Both the position numbers and the translations under genes were made by a program. Shown here one piece after another: positions 7,677 to 16,029 of a DNA stretch of 64,000 nucleotides (its first letter is position 1; every line of letters starts with the position of its first letter). The DNA lies in assembly GCA_944320745.1 (NCBI GenBank), contig CALUIN010000001.1, positions 62,001 to 126,000 of the forward strand, in the 5' to 3' direction. The DNA is from an uncultured Alloprevotella sp. (lineage in GTDB: Bacteria > Bacteroidota > Bacteroidia > Bacteroidales > Bacteroidaceae). A model generated the notes under the pieces. The model saw only the letters and a list, made by a program, of their open reading frames with translations. It was not told the origin of the DNA and searched no databases.

Positions 7677-9851
7677 TCAGTCTACTACGACCTTGCGCGT
7701 GAGCGTGCTGGCCGTAGTGTTGATACGGATGAGGTAAACTCCGGGCTCGAAGCCGGCGAAGGAGACGGTACGCTCGTCGCCGCGGTGCACGTCGTCAAGG
7801 CGCTCGTGGCTCACCTGGGCGCCGCCCAGGCTGTACACGCTGATGTCGGCATAGGTCTCGTCGTTGTTGAAGAGTACGCGCCACTGCCGTTCGCCCTTGA
7901 GCAGTGTGACGGGCGCCTCGGTGTTGAGCGACTCGTTTATGCCGGAGGCTTCCGCCATCTCGAGCGCCATTTTGAGACCTTCGTAAGCGTTGATCTTGCC
8001 GTAGCCGAAGTCGGCGTTCCACTCTTCATCGCCCGTGTAGTTGTCTTTCGTGGACGTCTGTCGCAGGATTTCCTTCACATCCTCATAGTCCAGCTTCGGA
8101 TTGGCCTGGAGCCAGAGGGCCAGGATGCCGGCCACGGCCGGCGTGGCCATGGAGGTGCCGCTCTTCACGCCGTAGAAGTTGTAGGCGTTGCGGTTGAGGC
8201 TGGCGGCGGACAGGTCGGCCTTCTTGCCGTCCTTGTCGACGACGGAGGTCAGCGCGACGTCCGTAGCCGAGAAGCCGTCGTAGGTGCTGACAGCCGAGCT
8301 GACCATGGCGCCGGGACCGGCCACGGTGGGCTTGGGCTCTTCGCCGAGGAACGGGCCTATGCTGCTGAAGCTGCTCAGGTCGCCTGTCTCGCCCACATTC
8401 CAGGTGTACGTGTAGCCATCCACGAGGGAGACGGACTGGGCGTTGGAGTTGAACGAGCTGACAGAGACGGCCGTCGGGATGCAGGCGGCGCCGCCGCCGA
8501 CGGTGTAGTCCCAGTCGCCGGCAATGAAGGGCGTGTCATCGCCCACGAGCTGCCCGCGCGTGAACTCGCCGCTGCCGTTTGTCCAGCAGTGGAAGGTGCT
8601 TCCGGGCTGGCCCTTGATCTCTACGCCGAACTGAGGCTGCCGGCTTCCGAAGACGCCGGAGAGCGAGGAGAACGTCCCCATGCTGACCTGGAACTGATAG
8701 TGCTCCTTGTTGTTGTTCGGGTTGATCTCGCCGGACATATAGGCCACAGAGTTCCAGAATGAGTCGTCCTTATAGTCTTTCGCACGGGTCATGGGGTTGT
8801 AGACAAACGGCGTGACTTCCAGGTGCTGTTGCCCGTCGGCCGTCTGCTCCCAGAGGTCGAGCAAGTTCCAGTCTTCTGTCGCCGTGAGCAGGAGGTTGAC
8901 GACCTCGTCCTGCTCGGTAAACGTGTGGGAAGCGTGCAGCTTGATGCCCTGCTCGTTGCCCATGGCGGCGGCCATAAGTCCGCCCTCGCCGCAAAGCTCG
9001 CTCATGCCGCGGTCATAGTCCGTCGTGCCGTCGTGCGGGCCCCACTGGTTGCCGAAGCTCATGTTGATGACCCAAGGCTGCCCCAGGCTTTCGGCGGCCC
9101 GCTTCACGTAGGCCGCGTCCTCAAGGATCTCGCCGTCGACAAAGTTCGATGGGATCATGATAATATCGGCGTCGGGCGCCATGCCGTAGTAGTTGTTTCC
9201 CTCGATACGCGAACCGGCCGCGATGCCGGCCACGTGGGTAGCGTGGCCGCCAGAGCCGGTCATGCCGTCGCTCCCGTCGGGCACGGTGGTAGTGGGGTTA
9301 TCCTTTTTGTAACGGTTCCAGACGGCACGCACGCGGGAGGTCTTGTCGGAGTTAAGGAATGCGATGTGCTTGTACTGGAAACCTTGGTCGATGACACCGA
9401 TAACAACGCCTTTGCCGGTGAAGGGTGTCTCGAGGCCCGTGCCGTTGTGCACCTGGTTTACGTGCGTGACCTCGCGGGCACGGTTCATGGTGGGCTTCAC
9501 CCGGACAGGGCCGTTGATGTAGCGCACGGCGTCCATGGCGGACAGTTTCATGATGACTGCGGCGGGGATGTCGGCCGTGACGATGGTCCCGGTGATCTGC
9601 GTGGCCTCATAGCCGGTCGCCTCGACGGCTTCCGCCACGGCCTGCGCATCGTAGCAGGAGATGATGACATGCTGCACGTCGGGAGCAAGCTGCACGCCGT
9701 CGGCCGAAACCTTAGGCTGACAGGCCGCCTCGCGGACAAACTGTTCCGTCTTCGCGTCCCACTTGCGGCCTTTGACTACGGGGACTTGCGCCTCGAGCGA
9801 GGCGCAAGCGCCCATGGCTACGGCCAGCGCCAAGAGTAAATGTTTCTTCAT
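7677..9851 (-). CDS. Secreted S8 subtilisin-like protease with type IX sorting domain
   Basis: A 724-residue exported serine protease. Residues 1-22 form a signal peptide ending near LEAQ. The catalytic triad is visible: D155 in GVIDQGFQYKH, H203 in GGHATHVAG and S567 in SGTSMATP; the oxyanion Asn lies in INMSFGNQ. A large insertion of about 200 residues, probably a beta domain, separates His from Ser. The last 70-75 residues (SVYSLGGAQV ... PGVYLIRINT, then TRKVVV) have the form of a type A T9SS sorting domain, so the enzyme is expected outside the cell or anchored on its surface. PorQ, part of that secretion system, is encoded at 54455. The ATG at 9851 follows a well-formed promoter. Confidence 0.93.
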   Translation of the reverse strand: MKKHLLLALAVAMGACASLEAQVPVVKGRKWDAKTEQFVREAACQPKVSADGVQLAPDVQHVIISCYDAQAVAEAVEATGYEATQITGTIVTADIPAAVIMKLSAMDAVRYINGPVRVKPTMNRAREVTHVNQVHNGTGLETPFTGKGVVIGVIDQGFQYKHIAFLNSDKTSRVRAVWNRYKKDNPTTTVPDGSDGMTGSGGHATHVAGIAAGSRIEGNNYYGMAPDADIIMIPSNFVDGEILEDAAYVKRAAESLGQPWVINMSFGNQWGPHDGTTDYDRGMSELCGEGGLMAAAMGNEQGIKLHASHTFTEQDEVVNLLLTATEDWNLLDLWEQTADGQQHLEVTPFVYNPMTRAKDYKDDSFWNSVAYMSGEINPNNNKEHYQFQVSMGTFSSLSGVFGSRQPQFGVEIKGQPGSTFHCWTNGSGEFTRGQLVGDDTPFIAGDWDYTVGGGAACIPTAVSVSSFNSNAQSVSLVDGYTYTWNVGETGDLSSFSSIGPFLGEEPKPTVAGPGAMVSSAVSTYDGFSATDVALTSVVDKDGKKADLSAASLNRNAYNFYGVKSGTSMATPAVAGILALWLQANPKLDYEDVKEILRQTSTKDNYTGDEEWNADFGYGKINAYEGLKMALEMAEASGINESLNTEAPVTLLKGERQWRVLFNNDETYADISVYSLGGAQVSHERLDDVHRGDERTVSFAGFEPGVYLIRINTTASTLTRKVVVD

Positions 9852-9935
9852 AAATTGTAACTTTGAAAAAAGACGGCACCCCACTTTCCATAAGAGCGAA
9901 GCGCCGTGTATTTGACAAAAAGTGTATTCTGCGCG

Positions 9936-9966
9936 CAAATTTACGAATTATATTTCATGCAGGCAA
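9936..9966 (-). promoter_or_regulatory. Promoter of the subtilase gene
   Basis: On the minus strand TTGC (9963-9966), a 19-nt spacer and TAAATTTG (9936-9943) fit the Bacteroidetes -33/-7 pattern. It implies a leader of about 80 nt before the ATG at 9851. Confidence 0.7.
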
Positions 9967-9995
9967 TAGCGGAACAGTCTCTCCGTTATTCTTTT

Positions 9996-11285
9996 TCATT
10001 TGTGGGTCATGATGTCGAGCACGCGGCGGTCGGTCTCGTTCATCGCCTCGGCACCTATGGTCACCAAGTTGCGGATGCTTTTGTCCACATCGTCGTCGAT
10101 GATGCCCTCGAGCGAGGAGACGCAGTTGCCCTGCATGGCGAGCATGGCTGAGAGCACGGCGGTGCTGACGCCCGTCGTCAGCTTGAGCGCACAGCTGGGC
10201 TTGGCGCCGTCGCAGACCATACCGGTGAGGTTGGCTATCATATTCTTGACGGCATAGGTCACCTGCTCGTAGGTGCCGCCCATAAGGTAGGTGATGCCGC
10301 AGCTGGAGCCGGTCGATGCGACGACGCAGCCGCAGAGCGCCGAGAGTGTGCCCAGGTGCTGCTTGATATAGATGGCGGTGAGGTGGCTCAGCATCAGGGC
10401 GCGGGTCATTTCCTCGGCCGTGTTGTGGTTTTCCTCCGCGAACACGACGACGGGATTGGTGGCGCAGATGCCTTGATTGCCCGAGCCGGAGTTGCTCATC
10501 ACGGGGATCATGGCTCCGGCCATGCGGGCGTCGCAGGCGCAGCTGGTGCTCGAGAGTATGTGGGAGAAGATGCTGTCGCCCATGATGCCGCGCCCGAGCG
10601 GCCGCGAGAGGGCCTTCCCCAGGCAGTGTCCGTAGTTGCCCTCGAGGGAGCGCTCGGCGGCTGCCTCGTTGAGCCGGCGGGCCTCGTTGATGAACTCGAT
10701 TTCCTCCAGGGGGGTGGTCGTGGCAAAGTCGTAGACCTTGCGCAGCGTGAGCGTGGGGGCGCAGGCCGCGGCGTCGTCGGCAGCAGCGGAAAGCGGTTCG
10801 TCGAGAAGCACTTCGCCGTCGTGCGCTATATATATATAATGTGTATGCTCGCCGGCAATGATGACGGTGGACGTATGTCCGTCCGCCGAGCTGCAGACCA
10901 CCTCGACGTAGAGCTTGGCGGGCGCGTCGTCTTTCAGCGTGATGGCGATGCGCTGCTCGGCCAGGTAGCTCCGCCCGCGCTCCACGGCCTCGGGCGTACA
11001 GTCGCGCAGCACCTCGAGTCCGTAGGCGGAGCGGCCGATGAGCGCGCCCAGGGCGATGGCGATGGGCAGGCCCACCATGCCCGTACCGGGAATGCCCACG
11101 CCCATGGCGTTCTTCAGGATATTGGCACTCAGGCGCGCCTCGATGCGGGCGGGCAGCGCGCCGAGTTCCTCCGTGGCGCGGCTTACGGCCAAGGCCACAC
11201 AGATGGGTTCCGTACAGCCGATGGCGGGGACTACCCAGTGGCGCACCAACTGTATGATTTGTTCTCGTTCTGACTTAGGCAGCAT
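9996..11285 (-). CDS. cyuA: L-cysteine desulfidase (CyuA/YhaM family)
   Basis: A 429-residue cytoplasmic enzyme of the UPF0597/CyuA family, which breaks L-cysteine down to pyruvate, ammonia and sulfide using a [4Fe-4S] cluster. Recognisable features are the N-terminal GCTEP motif at about 23-27, the CxC pair in SCACDARMAG, the SGSGNQG loop, and further cysteines in the C-terminal half (for example CGCVVAS and GMVCDGAKPSC) that could bind the cluster. Length is normal. It lies downstream of a small AraC-type regulator on the same strand with a 57-bp gap, suggesting control by that protein. A (TA)6 run occurs inside the gene at about 10847-10858. Confidence 0.88.
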   Translation of the reverse strand: MLPKSEREQIIQLVRHWVVPAIGCTEPICVALAVSRATEELGALPARIEARLSANILKNAMGVGIPGTGMVGLPIAIALGALIGRSAYGLEVLRDCTPEAVERGRSYLAEQRIAITLKDDAPAKLYVEVVCSSADGHTSTVIIAGEHTHYIYIAHDGEVLLDEPLSAAADDAAACAPTLTLRKVYDFATTTPLEEIEFINEARRLNEAAAERSLEGNYGHCLGKALSRPLGRGIMGDSIFSHILSSTSCACDARMAGAMIPVMSNSGSGNQGICATNPVVVFAEENHNTAEEMTRALMLSHLTAIYIKQHLGTLSALCGCVVASTGSSCGITYLMGGTYEQVTYAVKNMIANLTGMVCDGAKPSCALKLTTGVSTAVLSAMLAMQGNCVSSLEGIIDDDVDKSIRNLVTIGAEAMNETDRRVLDIMTHK

Positions 11286-11342
11286 GTTATCGTAGTTCTG
11301 ATGGTGTTTGGCGGATGCGCAGGCCAGCGGCCGGCCGCGCGC

Positions 11343-11738
11343 TCAGCCCTGCAGGCGGTAGGCGCGGGGCGTCAGGTCGTGGACGCGGTGGAAGGCAATG
11401 TAGAAAGCCTGGCGCGAGGAGAATCCCGAGAGCAGGCCGATCTCTTCTACGGACAGGTGGGCATAGCGCGGGCTACGCAGCATGCGGCAGGCGTCGCGCA
11501 AGCGGTAGCTGTTGACCAGGGCGTTATAGTTGTCGCCCGTGCGCTGCGCCACTGCGGCCGAAATGCTCCGCGGCGTGACGCCCAGCTCCTGCGCCAGGCG
11601 GCGCGCCGTAAAGTCGGGGTCGCGATAGCGCTTGCCCCGCGTGAGGCTCTTCAGGATGTTCACGTAAATCTCGTCGGCACGCTCGCTCTTGAGCTTTGTC
11701 CGGTAGGCCGGCTCTTTCTTCTCGCAGTCTGTCTTCAT
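11343..11738 (-). CDS. Small AraC/XylS-type DNA-binding protein
   Basis: A 131-residue protein that is essentially one AraC-type double helix-turn-helix domain: the first helix pair is in ARRLAQELGVTPRSISAAVAQ, and the second is in the FSSRQAFYIAFHRVHDLTPRAYR signature. No N-terminal ligand-binding domain is present. The ATG at 11738 is chosen because a TAACTTTG promoter element lies at 11760-11767; the open frame continues upstream only through repeat locus 3. It probably regulates the downstream cysteine desulfidase gene or itself. The ligand, if any, is unknown. Confidence 0.82.
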   Translation of the reverse strand: MKTDCEKKEPAYRTKLKSERADEIYVNILKSLTRGKRYRDPDFTARRLAQELGVTPRSISAAVAQRTGDNYNALVNSYRLRDACRMLRSPRYAHLSVEEIGLLSGFSSRQAFYIAFHRVHDLTPRAYRLQG

Positions 11739-11759
11739 AGGAAGGAAACTATCTCCCTG

Positions 11760-11767
11760 CAAAGTTA
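11760..11767 (-). promoter_or_regulatory. -7 promoter element for the AraC-type gene
   Basis: TAACTTTG on the minus strand, 22 bp before the ATG, matches TAnnTTTG. No clear -33 element is seen. Confidence 0.5.
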
Positions 11768-11834
11768 CAACTTTTTTCCCGTCGCGCGAAGCCGCCGGCC
11801 ACTCCTTGCGCCCTGCCCGCCGCGCGCGCCGGCC

Positions 11835-11897
11835 ACTCGCCTTAGCCCCGTGCGGACACGCCTTAGCCCCGTGTGAACACGCCTTAGCCCCGTGCGG
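11835..11897. repeat. 21-bp palindromic tandem repeat, locus 3 (three units)
   Basis: Three highly similar units start at 11835, 11856 and 11877, all in the same orientation with the core CGCCTTAGCCCCGTG. A decayed fourth unit may follow. This is the most uniform array in the window and the only one between divergent genes. Confidence 0.9.
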
Positions 11898-12185
11898 ACA
11901 CGGACCGTGCGCGGCAGACGGCAAAGCGGACGGCACTGCACGGGATCGGACTCTGTGCACATTGACCCCGGGCGTGTGCATTCCGGGCCGATTGCACGCA
12001 CCGGCGCGCCTATAATTAGTTGCAATCAAAACTATTTACACAGGCGCGACAAGCAATTCACAATCAAACGCTTATAAATCCAATCCCAAAATCTTTAATA
12101 TATTTAACAGCAAATCTGACCGGGTTTGGGGCAAAACGGGCCCGTATTTAACCGGAATAAATTATCTTCGCATCAGACTTAAGTC

Positions 12186-12473
12186 TTGGATGTGCAAAGC
12201 CTGTATGACAAAATAAAAGAGCTGATGGCCCTCGGACAAATGCCGGAGGCGCAGGCCATGATAGAGGAAGGGCTGGCCGACGGCCGCGAGAGCGAACGGG
12301 CAGCACTGCTCTACCTGCGCGGCAGCCTCTACATGAAGGCCGGGGACTGGCAGCAGGCCATGAACAGCTTCATGCAGTCCGAAGCCCTCGACGGCAACGG
12401 CCCCGCGGCCGAGGCCCGGCAGATGCTGAGCGGAATCCTGGACTTTTACAACAAGGACCTCTACAACCCCTGA
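12186..12473 (+). CDS. Small TPR-like protein heading the oxidoreductase operon
   Basis: About 95 residues, mostly helical, with one or two tetratricopeptide-like repeats (ALLYLRGSLYMKAGDWQQAMNSFMQSEALD). Bacteroidales commonly carry a small TPR gene immediately before the ferredoxin and 2-oxoacid oxidoreductase genes, as here. Its role is not known; a scaffold or assembly function is possible. The start is uncertain: TTG at 12186 and GTG at 12192 both give the family-like N-terminus (LYDKIKELMALG), and a TATCTTCG promoter-like element lies at 12163-12170. Confidence 0.75.
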   Translation: MDVQSLYDKIKELMALGQMPEAQAMIEEGLADGRESERAALLYLRGSLYMKAGDWQQAMNSFMQSEALDGNGPAAEARQMLSGILDFYNKDLYNP

Positions 12474-12547
12474 CCCGGGGCGCACACGCCGCGCGGCGGA
12501 GCGTGCAGAGGCCGCGACCGACCATAATAAATACAAACCATACCAGC

Positions 12548-12781
12548 ATGAGTAAGATGAAAGGAGCCGTCGTCGTGAATACGGACCGGTGCAAGGGCTG
12601 CGGGCTCTGCGTCGTGGCGTGCCCCACCCACACACTCGCCCTTACGACCAACGAGGTGAACCACCGCGGCTATACTTACTGCCGCGAGGTGGCGGACACG
12701 TGCATCGGGTGCTCTTCATGCGCCATCGTATGCCCGGACGCCTGCATCACCGTCTACCGCACGAAGGCGGAGGACCGCTGA
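12548..12781 (+). CDS. vorD: 2[4Fe-4S] ferredoxin subunit of 2-oxoacid:ferredoxin oxidoreductase
   Basis: A 77-residue protein with two complete cluster motifs, CKGCGLCVVACP and CIGCSSCAIVCP. It is the delta-type electron-transfer subunit of the oxidoreductase encoded just downstream. The ATG at 12548 (MSKMKG) gives the usual short N-terminus. The symbol follows the VorABCD naming used for related operons; the true substrate (branched-chain 2-oxoacid or 2-oxoglutarate) is not proven. Confidence 0.9.
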   Translation: MSKMKGAVVVNTDRCKGCGLCVVACPTHTLALTTNEVNHRGYTYCREVADTCIGCSSCAIVCPDACITVYRTKAEDR

Positions 12782-12860
12782 CGCGCCGGCCCTCACCGCG
12801 CAGCGCCGCTGCGGGACGCCCGCCGCGGCCACTACCTTAGCAACATTCAACAGCCTCAAA

Positions 12861-13937
12861 ATGGAAAATGAAATACTCCTACTGAAAGGTAACGAAGCCA
12901 TCGCCCACGCCGCCATACGCTGCGGCTGCGACGGCTACTTCGGCTATCCCATCACGCCCCAGTCCGAAGTGCTCGAGACGCTCTCCGTGCTGAAGCCGTG
13001 GGAGACCACCGGCATGGTGGTGCTCCAGGCCGAAAGCGAGGTGGCCTCCATCAACATGCTCTACGGCGGCGGCGGATCGGGCAAGCGCGTCATGACGTCG
13101 TCCTCGAGCGTAGGCATCGCCCTGATGCAGGAAGGCATCAGCTACATGGCCGGAGCCGAAGTGCCGGGCCTCATCGTCAACGTGCAGCGCGGCGGACCGG
13201 GCCTGGGGACCATACAACCCTCGCAGAGCGACTACAACCAGGCCACGCGAGGCGGCGGCAACGGCGACTACAACGTCATCGTCCTGGCGCCCAACTCGGT
13301 GCAGGAGATGGCTGACTTCGTCGACCTGGCCTTCGAGCTGTCCTTCAAGTACCGCAACCCTGCCATGATCCTCTCCGACGGCGTCATCGGGCAAATGATG
13401 GAAAAGGTGGTGCTCCCGCCCTTCAAGCCCCGCCGCACGGAGGAAGAGATAGCCCGCGAATGCCCCTGGGCCGCCAACGGACACGGACTGAAAGGACGCC
13501 GGCCCAACATCATCACCTCGCTCGAGATGGACCCCGTAGAGATGGAGAAGAAAAACCTGCATCTCCAGGCCAAGTACAAGGAAATCCGCGAGAAGGAGGT
13601 GCGCTACGAGACCACCTCGTGCGACGACGCCGACATTCTCATCGTGGCCTTCGGCTCGGCCTCGCGCATCTCGCTCAAGGCCATGGAGACGGCCCGCAAG
13701 CAGGGCCTGAAGGTAGGCCTGTTCCGCCCCATCACGCTCTGGCCCTTCCCCGAGCGCGAAATCCGCGAGATGGCCCGCCACCTCAAGGGCATCCTCACCG
13801 TCGAGATCAACGCCGGGCAGATGGTGTTCGACGTGCGCGCCGCAGTAGACGGCAGCGTGCCCGTCCGCCACTTCGGCCGCTTGGGCGGCATCGTCCCCGA
13901 TCCGGACGAAATCGTACAAGAACTCTACAAACTCTAA
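12861..13937 (+). CDS. vorB: 2-oxoacid:ferredoxin oxidoreductase alpha subunit
   Basis: A 358-residue subunit with the N-terminal pyrimidine-binding part (LKGNEAIAHAA, GYPITPQSEV) and the C-terminal transketolase-like domain (DILIVAFGSASRI, GLFRPITLWPFP). With VorA it binds thiamine diphosphate and oxidatively decarboxylates a 2-oxoacid to an acyl-CoA, passing electrons to ferredoxin. The sequence is of the type commonly annotated as 3-methyl-2-oxobutanoate dehydrogenase VorB or as KorA in Bacteroidales. A small membrane-protein gene separates it from vorA. Confidence 0.92.
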   Translation: MENEILLLKGNEAIAHAAIRCGCDGYFGYPITPQSEVLETLSVLKPWETTGMVVLQAESEVASINMLYGGGGSGKRVMTSSSSVGIALMQEGISYMAGAEVPGLIVNVQRGGPGLGTIQPSQSDYNQATRGGGNGDYNVIVLAPNSVQEMADFVDLAFELSFKYRNPAMILSDGVIGQMMEKVVLPPFKPRRTEEEIARECPWAANGHGLKGRRPNIITSLEMDPVEMEKKNLHLQAKYKEIREKEVRYETTSCDDADILIVAFGSASRISLKAMETARKQGLKVGLFRPITLWPFPEREIREMARHLKGILTVEINAGQMVFDVRAAVDGSVPVRHFGRLGGIVPDPDEIVQELYKL

Positions 13938-13952
13938 TTACGGCTACGCCCC

Positions 13953-14264
13953 ATGCAAGAGGACGGAAACGACATACTCGAACGCCTGAAACACCCCGAG
14001 GAGGAAGGCCGCCGGCGACGCCCGGACCGCCTGCTTTTCGTGCGCAACATCCTCAACGCAGTGTTCATCCTCCTGGCCGTCGTGGCCATGGCGGGCATAG
14101 GCTTCTCCTGGGGTTCGGACAACACATACGCCTGGGCCTACGGCGTGGGCATTGTGGCCGTACTGATAAAAATGGTGGAAGCCTTGCTGCGCATGCCGGG
14201 ACTGCTCCGAAAGCCCCAAGCCCGCGGCAGAGGCCGGAATATTGACAAAAAAGACCTACTCTGA
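13953..14264 (+). CDS. Small two-helix membrane protein inside the oxidoreductase operon
   Basis: 103 residues: a charged N-terminus (EEEGRRRRPDR), two predicted membrane helices (about 32-50 and 62-80), and a basic C-terminus (RKPQARGRGRN). It sits between vorB and vorA with gaps of 15 and 7 bp, so it is almost certainly cotranscribed. I do not recognise a family. Its position suggests that it tethers the oxidoreductase or its ferredoxin to the membrane, but that is inference only. Confidence 0.75.
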   Translation: MQEDGNDILERLKHPEEEGRRRRPDRLLFVRNILNAVFILLAVVAMAGIGFSWGSDNTYAWAYGVGIVAVLIKMVEALLRMPGLLRKPQARGRGRNIDKKDLL

Positions 14265-14271
14265 CACGAAT

Positions 14272-15075
14272 ATGAGCGACAAGAACCATCCGGAAAAACA
14301 GGCCAGCGGGCTCACGCGAGCGGACATTATCCGCCCGGAAAACCTGGTCTACCAAAAACCGGAACTCATGAACGACGTGAACATGCACTACTGCCCGGGC
14401 TGCTCGCACGGCGTGGTGCACAAACTCATCGCCGAGGTTATCGAGGAAATGGGCATGGCGGACAAAACCATCGGCATCAGTCCCGTAGGTTGCGCCGTGT
14501 TTGCCTACCGCTACCTCGACATCGACTGGCAGGAAGCCGCCCACGGCCGCGCCCCCGCACTGGCCACCGCCTGCAAGCGCCTCTGGCCGGACCGCCTCGT
14601 CTTCACCTACCAGGGCGACGGCGACCTGGCCTGCATCGGCACCGCTGAGACCCTGCACGCCCTGAACCGCGGCGAAAACATCACCATCATCTTCATCAAC
14701 AATGCCATCTACGGCATGACGGGCGGACAAATGGCGCCCACCACGCTCCTGGGCATGAAGACTTCGACCTGCCCCTACGGACGCGACCCGAAACTCCACG
14801 GCTTCCCGCTCAAAATCACAGAGCTCGCCGCACAGCTTGAGGGCACGGCCTACGTGACGCGGCAGAGCGTCCACAACGTGGCCGCCATCCGCAAAGCCAA
14901 GAAGGCCATTCGCCACGCCTTCGAAAACTCCATGCAGGGCAAGGGCTCGAACCTCGTGGAAATCGTTTCCACCTGCTCCTCCGGTTGGAAGATGTCGCCC
15001 ATCAAGGCCAACCAGTGGATGGAAGAGCACATGCTCGAATTTTACCACTTGGGCGACCTGAAAGACAAGGACTAA
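14272..15075 (+). CDS. vorA: 2-oxoacid:ferredoxin oxidoreductase beta (TPP-binding) subunit
   Basis: A 267-residue thiamine-diphosphate subunit. GDGDLACIG from residue 115 and the following FINNAIYGMTGGQ form the classical TPP/Mg2+ motif. Cysteines in HYCPGCSHG near residue 40 are typical of the family. The ATG at 14272 is preferred over an in-frame TTG at 14242 because the latter overlaps the end of the membrane-protein gene and adds non-conserved residues. Confidence 0.92.
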   Translation: MSDKNHPEKQASGLTRADIIRPENLVYQKPELMNDVNMHYCPGCSHGVVHKLIAEVIEEMGMADKTIGISPVGCAVFAYRYLDIDWQEAAHGRAPALATACKRLWPDRLVFTYQGDGDLACIGTAETLHALNRGENITIIFINNAIYGMTGGQMAPTTLLGMKTSTCPYGRDPKLHGFPLKITELAAQLEGTAYVTRQSVHNVAAIRKAKKAIRHAFENSMQGKGSNLVEIVSTCSSGWKMSPIKANQWMEEHMLEFYHLGDLKDKD

Positions 15076-15080
15076 GCCAC

Positions 15081-15623
15081 ATGAAATTAGAAATCATCAT
15101 CTCCGGATTCGGCGGGCAGGGCGTCCTCTCCATGGGAAAAATCCTGGCCTATGCCGGACTCATGGAAGGGAAAGAGGTCACATGGATGCCCGCCTACGGC
15201 CCGGAGCAGCGCGGCGGGACTGCCAATGTCACCGTCATAGTCAGCGATGAGCCCATCTCGTCCCCCATCCTGAGCCGTTACGACACGGCCATCGTGCTCA
15301 ACCAGCCCTCGCTCGACAAGTTCCAGCCCAAGGTGAAACCCGGCGGCAGCATCATCTACGACAGTTTCGGCATCCTGGACAAACCCAGCCGCACGGACGT
15401 TGACGTATTCCACATCAACGCCATGGAGACAGCCGCCGAACTGAAAATGATGAAGTGCTTCAACATGTTCGTCCTCGGCGGACTGCTCAAGGTGCACCCC
15501 ATCGTCTCGCTTGAGAGCGTAATGAAAGCGCTGCGGAAGACGCTGCCCGAACGCCATCACGACCTACTCCCCGTCAACGAACAAGCCATCATCAAGGGCG
15601 AGGAACTTATCGTAAAAGAATAA
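15081..15623 (+). CDS. vorC: 2-oxoacid:ferredoxin oxidoreductase gamma subunit
   Basis: A 180-residue subunit with the family-defining GFGGQGVLSMGKILA near the N-terminus and the GPEQRGGTANV motif that contributes to CoA and TPP site formation. It starts 5 bp after vorA and ends the five-gene oxidoreductase run. The complex supplies or consumes reduced ferredoxin in anaerobic metabolism. Confidence 0.93.
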   Translation: MKLEIIISGFGGQGVLSMGKILAYAGLMEGKEVTWMPAYGPEQRGGTANVTVIVSDEPISSPILSRYDTAIVLNQPSLDKFQPKVKPGGSIIYDSFGILDKPSRTDVDVFHINAMETAAELKMMKCFNMFVLGGLLKVHPIVSLESVMKALRKTLPERHHDLLPVNEQAIIKGEELIVKE

Positions 15624-15686
15624 AGGGGCACACCTGCCGGCGCACCCCTAAAGACTACATTATTTCCAAACACTCAGACAATCATC

Positions 15687-15950
15687 ATGGCTAACAAGAG
15701 AGACCTGAAGAAAAACATCCAGTACATCTGCAACAACCTGCTGGCGGACTGCGTGGCGCTGAGCCTCTGTGAAGGCTGCGACCGCGGGGAGATAGACGCC
15801 ATCATGACGGAGACACTCCACGTGCTCCGCGACTTCACCAGCCGCATAGGTCACTGCGAAAAGGGCAAGGAACGCATATTCTACAAGAAACTGTGCGCGG
15901 ACTTCACCGAGAAGGCCAACAGCCTGGCCGAACGCATCGCCAAAGTCTGA
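15687..15950 (+). CDS. Conserved small helical protein, function unknown
   Basis: 87 residues, predicted mostly helical, with four cysteines (two in the CEGCDRG segment). I recall similar short proteins starting MANKRDLKK in Bacteroidales but no assigned function. It lies 63 bp after vorC on the same strand and may be cotranscribed with the following acyltransferase gene. No membrane segment or signal peptide is seen. Confidence 0.7.
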   Translation: MANKRDLKKNIQYICNNLLADCVALSLCEGCDRGEIDAIMTETLHVLRDFTSRIGHCEKGKERIFYKKLCADFTEKANSLAERIAKV

Positions 15951-16029
15951 AACCATACCCCAGCTCCCACAACCGGCGGCGAGCCAGGCAGGAAGCATCC
16001 CCGCCTGGCGCCGACCCTTACCATACGCC

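Larger units (their letters stand above)
11739..12188. other. Long intergenic region between divergent regulator and TPR gene
   Basis: This region holds the regulator promoter (11760-11767), repeat locus 3 (11835-11897), a GC-rich stretch, and from about 12010 to 12180 a distinctly AT-rich segment with a TATCTTCG element at 12163-12170 that may drive the rightward operon. I see no gene of its own. Confidence 0.7.

Noticed and set aside
14242-14271. TTG start for vorA
   Set aside because: It would overlap the membrane-protein gene and adds residues outside the conserved region; ATG 14272 is adequate.
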